Assembly (NCBI GenBank): GCA_034770075.1
Contig: CM068382.1
Location: forward strand, 8,884,685-8,948,684
Source: Aralia elata
Taxonomy: Eukaryota; Streptophyta; Magnoliopsida; Apiales; Araliaceae
Direction of reading: 5' to 3'
Length of the DNA: 64,000 nt
This document shows positions 1 through 11,937 of the stretch, piece by piece; position 1 is the stretch's first letter, and every line of letters starts with the position of its first letter. Under the pieces are notes generated by a model. It worked only from the letters and a program-made list of their open reading frames with translations. It made no database searches and was not told the origin of the DNA. The translations under genes and the position numbers were made by a program.

Positions 1-299
1 TATAGAGATTTGAAAAGAAAAAGATTTTGACGGTGATGTATATATAAAGGGCAAAACAGTCATTTTAGTTCGTATACTTTTCATTTAGTTTTATTTTAGT
101 TTTTATACAATTTTAGTTTTATAATTGTTCGTGTATAATTTTGTACGTGAGTAATGTTGTCGTTTGTATGTGTGATAGGTTTGACACACTTTTAAAAAGG
201 GGTAGATTGGATCGGGCAATTTGGCGAACAATAATTCTATGGAGCCCGAGCAATGAAAACCGGTTTGGGGACCCCTTTTTTTTTTTGGTATTTTTTTGT

Positions 300-510
300 T
301 TTGACTCTCAAATAATTTATATGATTTATTGGAACTGATTTTTTTTTTAAAAAAACAGTGATTTAGGTATGATTTGGATACATATCAAAAATAGAGTTAC
401 ACAGTCTGTTTAACTCTGTTTTTGATATGTATCCAAATCATACCTAATTCACTGTTTTTTTTTTTAAATTTCAGTTCCAATAAATCATAAAAATTATTTG
501 GGAGTGAAAA
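300..510. repeat. Long palindrome / foldback element
   Basis: The arm at about 303-402 is the reverse complement of about 406-505. The inner 45 bp, ending in TCAAAAATAGAGTTA on the left and starting TAACTCTGTTTTTGA on the right, differ at only about two positions. The loop is roughly ten bases around 400-408. Weaker complementarity extends outward to about 260-545, where GGGGACC faces GGTCCCC. It may be a foldback MITE or a hairpin RNA locus. No target-site duplication was found. Confidence 0.75.
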
Positions 511-1398
511 CAAAACAAAAAAAATAAAAAATTTTGCCCGGTCCCCACCCCGTCCCCAAGTCCCGGGCAGCGTAGAAGGACCCTTTGGCGAATGACGAAG
601 AAAAGACTACTTGAATAAAGGGCAAAATTAAAAAACTAAATGCTAACATGGAACTTTGAGTTGTTTTTAATTAACATGACTTAAGCTTCAATCAACAGTC
701 TAAAGCCCCTCTCTTTCTTAGTGCAACTTCTAGGACCTATTTATTTGGGAGGAAGTCTTTAGACTCTTCCAAAAATAAAGACGAAACCCGCTTTATCGAT
801 ACGATAAACATATACTCAAAAATATAAACTCTCCCGCCAAGTGATTAAGTTTAGTTTGAATTTACTGTAGAAGTTGTAATTTTTCCTTTTATTCCATCTT
901 ATCAATAGCATAATTCAAAATAAAACTTTTATAATTAATTTCCACCAATCCAATCTTTATGCACAAATCTTAGTGATTGATTTCAAATATAAAAATAAAA
1001 ATAAATTAGCACATCAAAGCTAGAATTCAAAAATACAAATTTTTATAGTTAATTTTTACATAAAAATGAAAATAAATTTTAAAAAAAGAAGAAGAAAAAC
1101 AATTAAATCCAATCTTTAATTTTTTAAGGACTTAGGTATTTCAAGTAAATCCAATAAAAAAAGAACAATATTTTGAGTCAACAACTAAAGATTGAATTTA
1201 ATTTAATACTGTTTTTTCACTTAAAATTATAATTCATCATCAAATAGTCTTAAAAAAAGATAGAAACACCACTTTTTTACTTAAAATTATAATCTATTAT
1301 CAAATAGCCTTAAAATGACAAAATATAGTTTATGACATTAAATAACAGACTAATGTGAGACAAAATAGTTCGAAGAGATAATAAATTAGTAAAGATAG

Positions 1399-1497
1399 AC
1401 ACTTGAGCAATAGCTCAGTGGTAGCCTTGGCTTCTTGCTAAGCAAGAGGTCCAAAGTTCAATCCTCATCCTCTCAAAAGTAGCAACAAAAAAAAAAT
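1399..1497 (+). mobile_element. Very short tRNA-derived SINE (or tRNA retropseudogene)
   Basis: The 99-bp insert begins with a tRNA-like head. Its A box TAGCTCAGTGG is at 1411-1421 and its B box AAGTTCAATCC at 1454-1464, 32 bases apart, as in pol III promoters. It ends in a short poly(A) run (about 1487-1496). It is flanked by a perfect 14-bp direct repeat ATTAGTAAAGATAG at 1385-1398 and 1498-1511, the signature of LINE-machinery retroposition. An anticodon-like arm CTTGG/CTAAG with a 7-base loop can be drawn, but the T stem does not pair, so it is not a working tRNA gene. Confidence 0.85.
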
Positions 1498-1539
1498 ATT
1501 AGTAAAGATAGTTCTAGCGTTCCACCTGTCATTTTTGCA

Positions 1540-1542
<3 letters not shown>

Positions 1543-1579
<37 letters not shown>
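1543..1579. repeat. (AT)n microsatellite
   Basis: Uninterrupted AT dinucleotide tract of about 37 bp, just downstream of the SINE. Confidence 0.95.
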
Positions 1580-1580
<1 letters not shown>

Positions 1581-2176
1581 CCTTTTATTTGTCATTTTTT
1601 TCCAAGAAAAAAGAATACTACTTTTAGTGACAGCAAAGTAACCTCTATTGAATAAGAGAAATTGGGACTTTTTTTGTTAATTTGACTTAATAGTTCCTAA
1701 CAAAAAAGTACTAACAATTATGTAAAATACAATTCACAAAGAATGACTACTGTGTCCCAAAAGTAAATATATTATATATGTTTGATTCTCCTTAAATTGA
1801 AAGGATATGACTAGCTAGGCATGGAAGAAAGCTTACCCAACTGATGGGTACTGCTTTAAATTTAGCAAAATAAATAAAGATAGGTGGATCCGGATCCATA
1901 TCCATATCCATATCTATATCTATATCCATTATTGTAGAATTATGTGTTGTGGAATAGTTACTTACAATTGATATTCTAATTCCTATCTTGTGTAAAACTT
2001 AAGCAAATGGGGCACCTCCTTTAGCTATTAATCTGTTACTTTCTTGTGTTGGGAGAAAGTTGTTAATTTGTTGCCTTCAGTGTAAGTAACCTTGTAGTTA
2101 AAATTAGACCAATGGACAAATTTAATGAGTTGACATTGGTAAAAGGAAGAATCATTAATCGGTGAAATTGAAGAAT

Positions 2177-2402
2177 ATTGTTAAAATGTCATCATTGTAG
2201 TAACTCTAGATAAAAACCACAAATTAAAATTAAAGTAATAATGTATGGGAGTAGAATAAAAAAAGGTGTCATCGTTATGAAGAGTAGTAATTGTTAAAAT
2301 GTCATCATTGTAATAACTCTAGGTAAAGAGCACAAATTAAAATTAAAGAAATAATGTATGGGAGTAGGATAAAAAAAAGTGTCATCGTTATAAAGAGTTG
2401 AA
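2177..2402. repeat. Tandem duplication, two 113-bp units
   Basis: Units begin with ATTGTTAAAATGTCATCATT at 2177 and again at 2290. Both continue through TAATGTATGGGAGTAG and GTGTCATCGTTAT with scattered substitutions. No coding sense is apparent. Confidence 0.85.
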
Positions 2403-3882
2403 ATTGAAATTGAAAGTAATAATTTATGGAATTGAAAGGGAAAAAAAAGAAGAGGGATACATATAGAAGATTTTGAAAGCAAATATCTCATGGGAGAAAG
2501 GGAAAATGAAAGCTCAACCAACAGTACAACTAAGAAAAGGACCAAGCCAATAATTTGCCTTTTGCTTGAAGTGAAGAGACAAAAAGATTTTCAAGCCCAA
2601 AGTCGTGTATACTTTGATGTTAATTTGTGGCATGCATGCAACTATTTAAAAGGAGAAAAATATTTTAACAACCATCTTGACACACACTACAATGTGTGGA
2701 GAATGGATGAGAAAATATTGAAAAGATAATAGGGATAATAAAAAAGTAAAAAAAAAAAAAGAAAAGTTTTTAAATTTTAAAAAATAACTATAATTAGTCG
2801 GTGAGAGAAAAACAAGAGTAAAAGGATTTATGTTTCTTTTTTCCAATTTTTAAAAGTAAAAAGGGAAAGTAAAAAGCTTTATTTTTTTTTGTTTATGCAA
2901 ACTTTCCTCCTGCTTTATAATATAAATAAATAAATAGGTATAAAGACTTAAGAAAAAGATTTTAACCTTGGGGTATATATATAGAGACTTCAGAACAATT
3001 TTATCATGTAACTTTCTCCGATTCAGAAAGTGAATCTCGATATATAATGTTTAAGATATTAAAATTTTATTTGTGAATTTTGAGATATTCAACCTTACCG
3101 TCATTGAAAATTCATAATGTAGCTTTACATGAGATTATCACGTAATGCAATGAGATTATGATTGAGGCGGACAAGTAAATTTACAATGATCATAAAATTT
3201 TTTATCTCAAAATCTAGAAATTCTAAGATTTAGTTGTTGTTTGATAAAATTGAATGAAATTTTTTTAATATATAAGATAATTTGAATGAGTTGAATGAAA
3301 TAGAAGTTCTGAATATAGAATGAAATGATGCGTTTGATAACTGTCTCTTTTACACATTTAATACGTGTATTTTTCTATTTTAACTTTGTAGATTATTATA
3401 AACAAATTTATTATGTAATTATAAATAAACAGTGATATTTAAGAAAAATTAAATATAAACTTGTGAACAATCTTTGATGGAGTATACTATTACTAATATA
3501 ATTTTTGAAATAAACACTAATTTTTTTGAATAACATTCTATTAGTCCATAAAACTAAAACAAAATACTACAACAATATTATTCATTAAATTGATTATTGA
3601 CCAATTTGTTAAAGAAAAAAATTAAAAAATAATTTGTAAACAACAAAATTTGTTTACAATAGTAAAAAAAGATGGATATTAAATGTAATTTTTAATTGTC
3701 TATGAGAGTAGGCAGATAAAAATATCATTCAACACTATTTCTTACTGATTTAACCACAATTTTCTAGATGAATCGTTTAGACACATTCAAAGTTTAAAAA
3801 TTATAAAACAAACGGTCTGAATGACTTAATTGATCAAATTCAAATTCATTCAGACTTCAAATGTAAACAAATAACTCCTTAA

Positions 3883-4434
3883 TATCTCAAACATTAAATT
3901 TCACGTTTAAAACGTGAAAAAGAAAAAGTAATGAGAAGAACAATATGGCCCCATATAGGATAAAGGAAGGAACACTCATCAAAATTTCTGCATTAAGTTG
4001 GAGTTATTTGATGAATGGTGTTAAGGCCGAATTTGTTAAGGCCGAATTTTGATCGGTGCCAAATTACTAAACAGTAAACTTAAAACTTGCACAGTGAATA
4101 AATAAATACATCAAAAAATTTGACTATTGAGAGATAACTCCGATATTAGAATAAGTACATGTTAAAAATGTCAACAATGAAAATATGTAAGTAAAAGTAA
4201 TAATGTGTATACTTTGAATTTAAATTATAATTATATTTATAGCTTGATTTTACCGTCTCAATTTACCACGTCCCTCCCCCGCTAAAAATTCTAAGATTTA
4301 ATATCTTAAACATTAAGTTCCACGTTTAAAACGTGAAAAAGAGATGAAAAGAACACTATGGCCCCATGCATATAGGCCAAACAAAGGAACAATCATGACT
4401 TCTGCATTAAGTTAGGGTTATTTGATGAATGGTA
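3883..4434. repeat. Pair of ~140-bp direct repeats, ~415 bp apart
   Basis: Copy one is about 3883-4022 and copy two about 4300-4434. Both contain CACGTTTAAAACGTG (itself palindromic), then TATGGCCCCAT, then TTCTGCATTAAGTT and TTATTTGATGAATGGT. Small indels separate them. They could be the two ends of a degenerate element, but I could not define termini. Confidence 0.75.
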
Positions 4435-4454
4435 TTCTTTTAATATCGCCCGTA

Positions 4455-4455
<1 letters not shown>

Positions 4456-4535
<80 letters not shown>
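4456..4535. repeat. (TA)n(CA)n microsatellite
   Basis: TA repeat to about 4517 followed by a CA repeat to 4535. Confidence 0.95.
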
Positions 4536-5150
4536 GCTAGCTAGATCTCTCTCAATTCTCATTGAAAAACAATATGCTACGTTAGGAAAATAGAGGGAAT
4601 AAGCTGCTAAAGGGATCCTTTGGTTTTGAAGGTAAAATAATCTACATACAATTATTTGAAAAAAATTGCACCTGTTCCACATGTAATTGGAGTAATTGGA
4701 CAACTTTTTTATTTAATTAGAGATATTTTTGTGTAATCTCCAATGAATGATATTTTGCCTCAATACATTTATCAATTGGTGAAATAGCATCATATGTTCT
4801 CATATATTATACAATGTATATATTTAAATTGAAGAAATAAAATAGCGGAATGTAATGATTCATTTTACAATTTTTTTTAAAGAATGAAAACCATTAATTT
4901 GATAGGAGTGAGACAAATCATTCCATTCAAATAAAAGTATAAAACAATCAAACACATTTTTTTTAATTACATGAAAATAAACAATTCAGCTCCCCTTTAA
5001 TTCTTGTAATTCGTAAAAAATATTTTGTTAAGTATAATGGCATGTTGTGGAATCATATGCAAGTGTATGATTTTGAAATAAATAATGCTACTCCTATATA
5101 ACTAGACAACAACTGTCTAGTTTAATTAAACAAAATATTCATAAATTGTA

Positions 5151-5408
5151 TTCCCTCTGTCTCAAATTAATTGAATTTCTAGAACTTTTTAAAGTCAAAT
5201 TGACTATTTTTAAAACTAATCTTTTTACTATTTTTGCTAACATATAGGTGAAGATATTATAACCAAAAGAAAGTATATACAATTTATTACTAATTTCAAT
5301 TTTTATAATTTTAGAAATATATTTATATATGCTTAATTATTAATTTTAAAAATAATCAATTTGACTTAAAAAAGTCCTAGAAAAGCAATTAATTTGGGAC
5401 GGAGGGAG
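5151..5408. mobile_element. Stowaway MITE, copy 1 (~258 bp)
   Basis: Terminal inverted repeats TTCCCTCTGTCTCAAATTAA and its counterpart ending GGGACGGAGGGAG, flanked by TA on both sides (5149-5150 and 5409-5410). Inner arms also pair (AAAGTCAAATTGACTATTTT facing AATCAATTTGACTT). Tc1/mariner-type non-autonomous element, the same family as those at 5938, 20592, 46260 and 59788. Confidence 0.9.
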
Positions 5409-5937
5409 TACAGTATAATTTATTAATAATTTATGTAAATAAACCAAACAATATTTGAACATACTCTTTTGAAATAAAGCCGTTCACTTTGTTTTTCTAT
5501 CTACATATCAAGGTATATAAAACCAATTTGCTTTTGTTACATAACGGATATAATATTTCCTTTTCAAATAATTATTCTTCAATATTAAATGGTAGAAAAT
5601 ATATGAAAATCCCTAAACTCGCATGGACCGAGGGCCGAGGGGAAACATGGGCTTTGGGTTGCTGTTGAGTTGCAGATTTGCCCAATTAGCAATATTATGC
5701 AGTCCTAATTCAGTCCACCCTCGAAACTATATACACCTTCATTCGACCCATTATAACCTTATTTTATGACTTTGGGCTCAATCCAAAATTAACTCAGGCA
5801 TTGGTCTTGAAAATGCTAAATTGTTTCTCGAAAAGCTTTTATTCAGAGTTCAGACCAATGAGAGAATACATTTATAAACTGAACTAGTAGTTGTAATTAA
5901 AACAAAACTTTCAAAAAAATTAAAGTGTTGCTATATA

Positions 5938-6194
5938 CTCCTTCCGTCACAAATTAATTGCTCAATTTTGACTTTTTAAGTCAAATTGACCATTTTTAAA
6001 ACTAATCTTTTTACTATTTTTGCTAAAATATAGGTGAAAAGATTATAACCAAAAGAAAGTATATACAATTTATTACTAACTCCAATTTTTATAATTTTAG
6101 AAATATATTTATATATGCTTAATTATTAATTCTAAAAATAGTCAATTTGACTTAAAAAAGTTAAAACTGAGCAATTAATTTGGGACGGAGGGAG
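5938..6194. mobile_element. Stowaway MITE, copy 2 (~257 bp)
   Basis: Termini CTCCTTCCGTCACAAATTAA and TTGGGACGGAGGGAG with TA on both flanks. The interior is nearly the same as in the other family members. Only about 530 bp separates it from copy 1. Confidence 0.9.
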
Positions 6195-6825
6195 TATGAT
6201 AAAAAAACTTATGTCAATACTAAATATCAAGACGCGTGTGGATATTAGATACATGAAAAATAATTTATATGTAGACTACTTTCAGAACGAACGTGGATTG
6301 TGATTAACGTGAACCTAGAAGTGTTAAAATAAAATAGTAATATGTAAGTCTCTTCTTTACTACTATCTTCTATCTCACTCATGCATTCATATATATGTCA
6401 GTTATAACACCTCAATCACATCAAAATATGTAAAAAAAAAATTAATTTGTAAAAAAGAATTAAAATTACTAATAACACTACTTTAATTCATGTCTTTATT
6501 ACGTTATAATTTAATTTAGGAGTTATTGAGAAAATACATTTGACCTTATTATTCTATAATTTAATTCAAAATTGTTATACAAATATTTAATATTGACATA
6601 AATTTATGAATATGTATAAAAATACTCCTCCTACGTTACTTTCAATTTTACATCAATCACAATCTATATTCACCATAGAATGTAGCATATATGAGGGCGG
6701 TGTATATATTGAACAATCAATTAATTCCTCCGGTGGAGAAGAACATGTGGGGCCTGCATGATATTATTATATTTAATATGTACGTATAAGAGGAGTCGTG
6801 GTGTATAATTTCCCTATCCCGTCTC

Positions 6826-6834
6826 TATATAAAT
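6826..6834 (+). promoter_or_regulatory. Orphan TATA-box-like site
   Basis: TATATAAAT preceded by a moderately GC-rich stretch containing GTGGGGCC (near 6748). No gene model follows within 1.7 kb: the nearest ATG opens only a 12-codon frame. It could serve an unannotated non-coding transcript or be chance in AT-rich DNA. Confidence 0.25.
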
Positions 6835-7560
6835 TAGCTAATGGCAAAGTCCAAAACGGTGGTATCCTATGCACTTTAAGACAAGCTAAAGATCAATAAG
6901 AGATGTGAAATGACATACATACAAATCTCTTGTATATATGGTCAAGGGTACCGAGAAAGATAAGGTTACTATCCATTACGCCATAAGAATGAGATAATCC
7001 GTCAAGCTTGGCTAAAACCACAGACCCTTTTAATAATATATATATACCATTAATTAAGATTTCGGTGTCACGTGAAGTTGTCCCCCAATTAACTTATCAT
7101 TACTTATAAAGGCAGTATAATGAGTTGCATTTTGTATATTCAGAGCAAAATTGTAATTGTATAATAAAGATTATCGAAAGATAACGAATATAAATAATTC
7201 AATATTTATGTAGTCTTGACAAATGATAAGTGATGATAATTTTTGGAACAAGTTCAAGAAATCGGATCCCAATTTTAGTTTCAAATTCTACTACTAGCTT
7301 CACAGCACTAAAAGATTAGAAGGCAAAATAGAGATATCTTTAATTTGTTGAATTCTTACGTTGATGTATAATGTTTATTTGTCTAAAGCTTTGTTGTATT
7401 TTCTTTCTTTTTCACGGTTTGAATGAGTACTTTTTACAGTCTCAAATGGGATCTGTGTCATGAATTTTTTAGTATTACTTTGTTACATATGATCAATCAA
7501 AATTGATGATTAAACCAGATACATTATTTGAACCCCAAATTTGAGACATCTAAGTTATTG

Positions 7561-7561
<1 letters not shown>

Positions 7562-7596
<35 letters not shown>
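7562..7596. repeat. (TA)n microsatellite
   Basis: Uninterrupted TA tract of about 35 bp. Confidence 0.95.
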
Positions 7597-7602
<6 letters not shown>

Positions 7603-8366
7603 TTTGCATGGACAGTTCTCAACCTATTTGAATTTTAATCATCACTTACAATTATTTTAGTGGTATTAATTGCTAATTGCGGAGCTTATGGCTGTCATTA
7701 AATTTTGCAATGTGAAGGTACACAGTAAGGCTATCCAAATTCCAAAATGCTTCTATAAGAGTAATATCAAAGAAGTGATCAACAACCAACGAACGTACAT
7801 ATATAGAAGAAAAAATACAACAGACGAAGGTGGGAAGATAGAAGACAGTCAAGACATAAGTCCCATCGAAGATGCTTCCTGCCTTTCGCAAAGATAGTTT
7901 TACTTGCTGTTCTTTTTTGTTCCATAATAAAAACTCTTTTTTAATGATAATAGTATAAAATAAAACAATTTTTTTTAAAATTTGTCATTATAATTTCATT
8001 ATATATAATACTATACAACTAAACTAATACTTAATTATCTTAAGAAATATACATGGAATAAAAATATATTTTTAATAATCATATACTTTGTAAAACAAAA
8101 AGAGTTTATATATAGAGGGGTCAGATCCACCTCTAACAATAAATGAGAATCAATAGTCTTTTAATTCATCTCCAACCGTCCAAATTATAATTAAAAGGCT
8201 AAGATCCAATCCGTCAGCATATAAACAGTACTTATTAGGACGAACAGAGACATTATGCAAATTTCTCTTAGTAGAAAAAAAAAACAGTCCACCGGTCAAA
8301 TGCCCCTTAATTAAAAAAAATAAAAAACAGTCTATCCTCATAACAATTTACAAGTCTAATAAGTCT

Positions 8367-8368
<2 letters not shown>

Positions 8369-8436
<68 letters not shown>

Positions 8437-8439
8437 CGC
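8369..8439. repeat. (TA)n with (GC)n end
   Basis: About 62 bp of TA repeat ending in GCGCGCGC. It lies about 170 bp upstream of the SMR start codon, so in its promoter region. Confidence 0.95.
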
Positions 8440-8611
8440 ATACTAGTTAGACGGACCAATATTTGTAAAATAATCTCTCTCTTTCTCTCTCTTTCTCCCT
8501 CTCCTATATGTATATCCTTTCTCCATAAATCTTAATTAAATCTTCTACTTGTCAACAGTTGTTTTTTTGGTGGTTAATTAATTAATTATACCTAGCTAGC
8601 TAGCTCGCTCC

Positions 8612-9010
8612 ATGTCTGAAGAAGAACATAAAGCTGAGGAAAATTTGACAGTAGGCAAGGCAAGTCTTTGTGAAGGAAGGGAAATCAAACAAGATGCTGA
8701 TGGTGATAAAAGAGAAGATGGTGAATTAGCTGTCCATCATCAGTCGGAATACGAAGAGTACTGTCGAACTCCGACTTCTGAGGAACATAAAATTCCAAGA
8801 GCTCAAAGCTGCCCACCGGCACCGCGTAAACCTGTAGTACAAGAACAATTATCATTCTTGCACAAGAGAAAATTATTCGAATTCAGTGATAATATAATTG
8901 TTAAAGATGAGGAGGTGGTGGAGTCTTTGTTTGGATCATCATCATCATCTGTCGAGATTTCTAGGGTTTCATCATCTTGGCCTCGTAAAAGAAGATGTAA
9001 GAGTCGATGA
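8612..9010 (+). CDS. SMR: SIAMESE-related (SMR) cyclin-dependent kinase inhibitor
   Basis: Single-exon gene of 132 residues. The diagnostic feature is CRTPTSEEHKIP at residues 51-62, the core motif of plant SIM/SMR proteins, followed by the proline-rich CPPAPRKP (67-74). A second conserved patch near the C-terminus ends in DEEVVESLF (99-107). A serine run leads to a basic tail PRKRRCKSR (124-132), a likely nuclear signal. SMR proteins are known to bind CDKA/CDKB-cyclin D complexes and to restrain mitosis or promote endoreduplication. That role is inferred here from the motif. The start is the first ATG of the frame, and the frame is intact to a TGA stop. The N-terminal 40 residues are acidic and not family-specific. 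The promoter carries a long TA tract. Which SMR paralogue this is cannot be told from the sequence alone. Confidence 0.88.
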   Translation: MSEEEHKAEENLTVGKASLCEGREIKQDADGDKREDGELAVHHQSEYEEYCRTPTSEEHKIPRAQSCPPAPRKPVVQEQLSFLHKRKLFEFSDNIIVKDEEVVESLFGSSSSSVEISRVSSSWPRKRRCKSR

Positions 9011-9284
9011 AGCTAGCAGATTTCTTTAATTTTGGTGATAGTAATTTATTATGATCAGGTTTACATCTGAATTAAGTGTTTGCAATTCATAATGATAGAT
9101 GTGATATATATAGAATTGTTTGTACACTACTTTAATATCTTTAGACACAATTTTTTGTTTTTAGTATCTATTAATTAATATTCTTATGGACTAAATAGTG
9201 CATGTGCCTAAATGTATTATACAAATAAAAATAGTTATATCTCATCCCTCCCTGTTACAAACAAATATATATACAAATTAATAT

Positions 9285-10245
9285 GTTCGTATAACATGAT
9301 CGAACCAACACACATGTACAAGTTCGCGAATAGTTTGCGAACATATATAGTCGAACATTTAAACGTTCACGAACACAAACTCGTTCGCAAACAACTCATG
9401 AACATATTTGAGCTTGATCAAGTTCACAAACATTTGAATCAACTCATTACATGCACTGAAACAAAAATTAAGCCAAATATTATAATCATCATTTATCCAA
9501 AACCAAAAATGATTACTTAGAAAAAGTTAGAAGTTAAAAGTTAACAAGTATTTAGAAATTCTTGATTTACAAATATCAAAAATTAAATATTAATATCCAA
9601 AAAGTCTTTCAAATCTTCAAGGTTCAACCATGTAAATGTAAGCAATTGTATTGTATCATTCTTCAATTAATATCATATTGTCATTACATGATGATTAATG
9701 ACTTTATTTATGTGATTTATAACGTGGGTTATAATTTATTAAATTATTAGTGATGTAAATTGTAATTAATATTCCAACAATCATTGTTAAAAATTTTATG
9801 AAAATATTAAAATTAAATTATATAGAGGTGAAGAAGTACACATTATTATTTATTAATTATTTAATAAAAATGTTTACTTATAATCAATTATTAAAAAAAT
9901 AAAAAGATGTTTTAAGTAATAAAAAAAAGTACTACAAATTTAACCATTATCGATAAGACTAACTTTAGAATTTAGTATAAAATAACCATCTATTTGTATT
10001 TAGAATTTAAAAACATTAAATATGTAATAAATACAATTCGAACTCGAGCATCTCACGAGCTACTTGCGAACCAATCGAATTGAATCGAACTGTTCACAAA
10101 TAAAGTCGAACTGAACCACATGGTTCGCGAACATGTTTGTTCGAACAATCACGTTACCATGTGCGAATTCAACTCGATAAGTTAATCAACTCAAACCGAA
10201 CCGAACATGTTCGCAAACGGTTCGATTCGTTTGCAGACCTATATT
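9285..10245. repeat. GTTCG/CGAAC-rich repeat, probable non-autonomous DNA element
   Basis: Two segments (about 9285-9430 and 10035-10245) are dense in GTTCGCGAAC-like motifs and CGAACCGAAC strings, separated by AT-rich filler. The right edge, read on the minus strand, begins AGGTCTGCAAACGAATCG, similar to ends of plant hAT-like elements as I remember them. I could not find a matching left terminus or a target-site duplication, so the boundaries are approximate. Confidence 0.5.
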
Positions 10246-10317
10246 GTATAAATAATTAAAGATTTTTAAAATTTATAATGGCAATTACTTGCTACTTCGT
10301 AATTAATTTAAACACAC

Positions 10318-10371
<54 letters not shown>

Positions 10372-11900
10372 TTTTTAATTTCTAATGTTTTTATTTTTGC
10401 GGTTGGGGTGCTTAATGCTTTTGATATTTTGGTTAATTTTTTTTTAGAGTTAGAAAGTTGGACTATTAATTGTTTTTCTAATTTTCTTGTTGAGTTAATT
10501 GATGACCTTATCTTAATTTATTATATTTTATTATATAAATTTTCATATTAGTCGTAATTCAATTTCGTCGTATATTTGTCGACATATATATTATTTTTCT
10601 TCATTTGATTGAGTTCTGTTATTCTATACATTACTGAGTTATGTTATTCTATACATTTTAAGGCATAAACACCAGCACGTCAAGTTGTGAATGACCTTGT
10701 CAACAGTTTGTTTCCCATTCCAAAAACAGTCCAACACATTCCAAATTCCAATAAATAATTTTATTTTTATTAAATATTACACTTTAGACGCTAAAAAAAT
10801 AATTTTTAATAGGAAAAAACAAATGAAGGCAAAAGAATTTATTAAGAAAATTATAAAATAAAAAAAAATTAAATAAACTTGCACAAAGATGTGAGAATGA
10901 GAATGGAGGAAAAAATAATTTGTAAATTGATTGTGAGTGAAAAATGGAGTGAAGGAGAAAAAAAATAGGAAAAGAGAGAATAATTATGAGAGAAAAAAAA
11001 GGAGATAATTAAACATGGAAAAAAAATAAAGAAAGAGAGAAAAGTAAATAAAATTCTTAGTGATCAAGTATATGTGACAAAATCACGAAAAAGTAGTTAC
11101 AAAAGCTGTATGTTTTATTAATAGAGATTAGTACAACTAAATTTTGTTAATAGATGACCATAATTTATTTTCATCGGAAGTTTTAATATCTTACAGGAAT
11201 TATTAGGTGGTAGTAAGTAATACAGAGGAGTAGATGAGTCGGGACGGGACAACAAAATTAGACTCAACCTAAAGGATTAGAAACTAATGGTACTTTATAA
11301 TTATACAGCCAACATTTGCGGTTGCAGAAATCTTTGATGGGATGGGAACTTTCTACCTAGAATAATCACATCCAAATTATGCATTAAGTGAATAAATCAA
11401 CACCCATCAAAAAAGATCACTTCTCATTAATTTAAACTCAACTTCGAAATTTTACACCATTTTGGAGTTTGAAGTTCAAGTAATTCCATATGGACGGGAT
11501 AATAACAAATCTCAAATCTAACAAAAATCCAACTGTACAAATAAATTATATAAGTAGTCACGTACAATCGATGGTGTGCCATTTCAGTAGTTGCAATTTG
11601 AAGACAATATAATCCCAATTCCAAATCAGATCCGTAGCACCATCATTTCATTTGATTTTGGCTGGTATCCGTGGAAATGGTAAAAGTTCACCTACAAGAG
11701 GCTCAAGATAAAAATCCACCCACCAATTTATTATTCTGATTTGAACAACGAATATAAAAATATTCAACACACATAATAACCAAACATAAATGCAAAACAA
11801 GCTAATATAAAAATCACCCAAAGGAACCAGAAGTAGAAACCGACCTGTTAATACTCTTTTCTCATTCTCGTTATTCAAATTGTCATTCTGCTTTCCCTTT
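10246..11900. other. Intergenic between SMR and RING genes
   Basis: AT-rich. It contains a (TA)n(CA)n tract at 10319-10371 and an A/G-rich stretch near 10900-11050. The part nearest 11900 is likely 3' UTR of the minus-strand RING gene. No coding signal was seen. Confidence 0.6.
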
Positions 11901-11937
11901 TCTTCTTATTTATTCTTTTCCCACTCTTCGTCCCTAA

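Larger units (their letters stand above)
1..8440. other. Intergenic, repeat-rich, no intact gene seen
   Basis: AT-rich DNA upstream of the SMR gene. I see no exon chain here. It holds the palindrome near 300-510, a short SINE (1399-1497), a 113-bp tandem duplication (2177-2402), a 140-bp direct duplication (3883 and 4300), two Stowaway MITEs and several (TA)n tracts, each listed separately. The longest open frames are short, start at non-ATG codons or are low complexity. Confidence 0.7.

Noticed and set aside
1401..1475. Functional tRNA gene
   Set aside because: A and B boxes are present and an anticodon arm can be drawn, but the T stem does not pair, the acceptor stem does not close, and a poly(A) tail plus TSD show it is a retroposed copy.
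4440..4703. ORF with long YIYIYI run (and similar ones at 21293-21647)
   Set aside because: Produced by (TA)n(CA)n microsatellites.
7689..7897. 69-residue ORF beginning MAVIKFCNVK
   Set aside because: No recognised family, an overlapping open frame of similar size on the other strand, no splice or promoter context. Probably chance.
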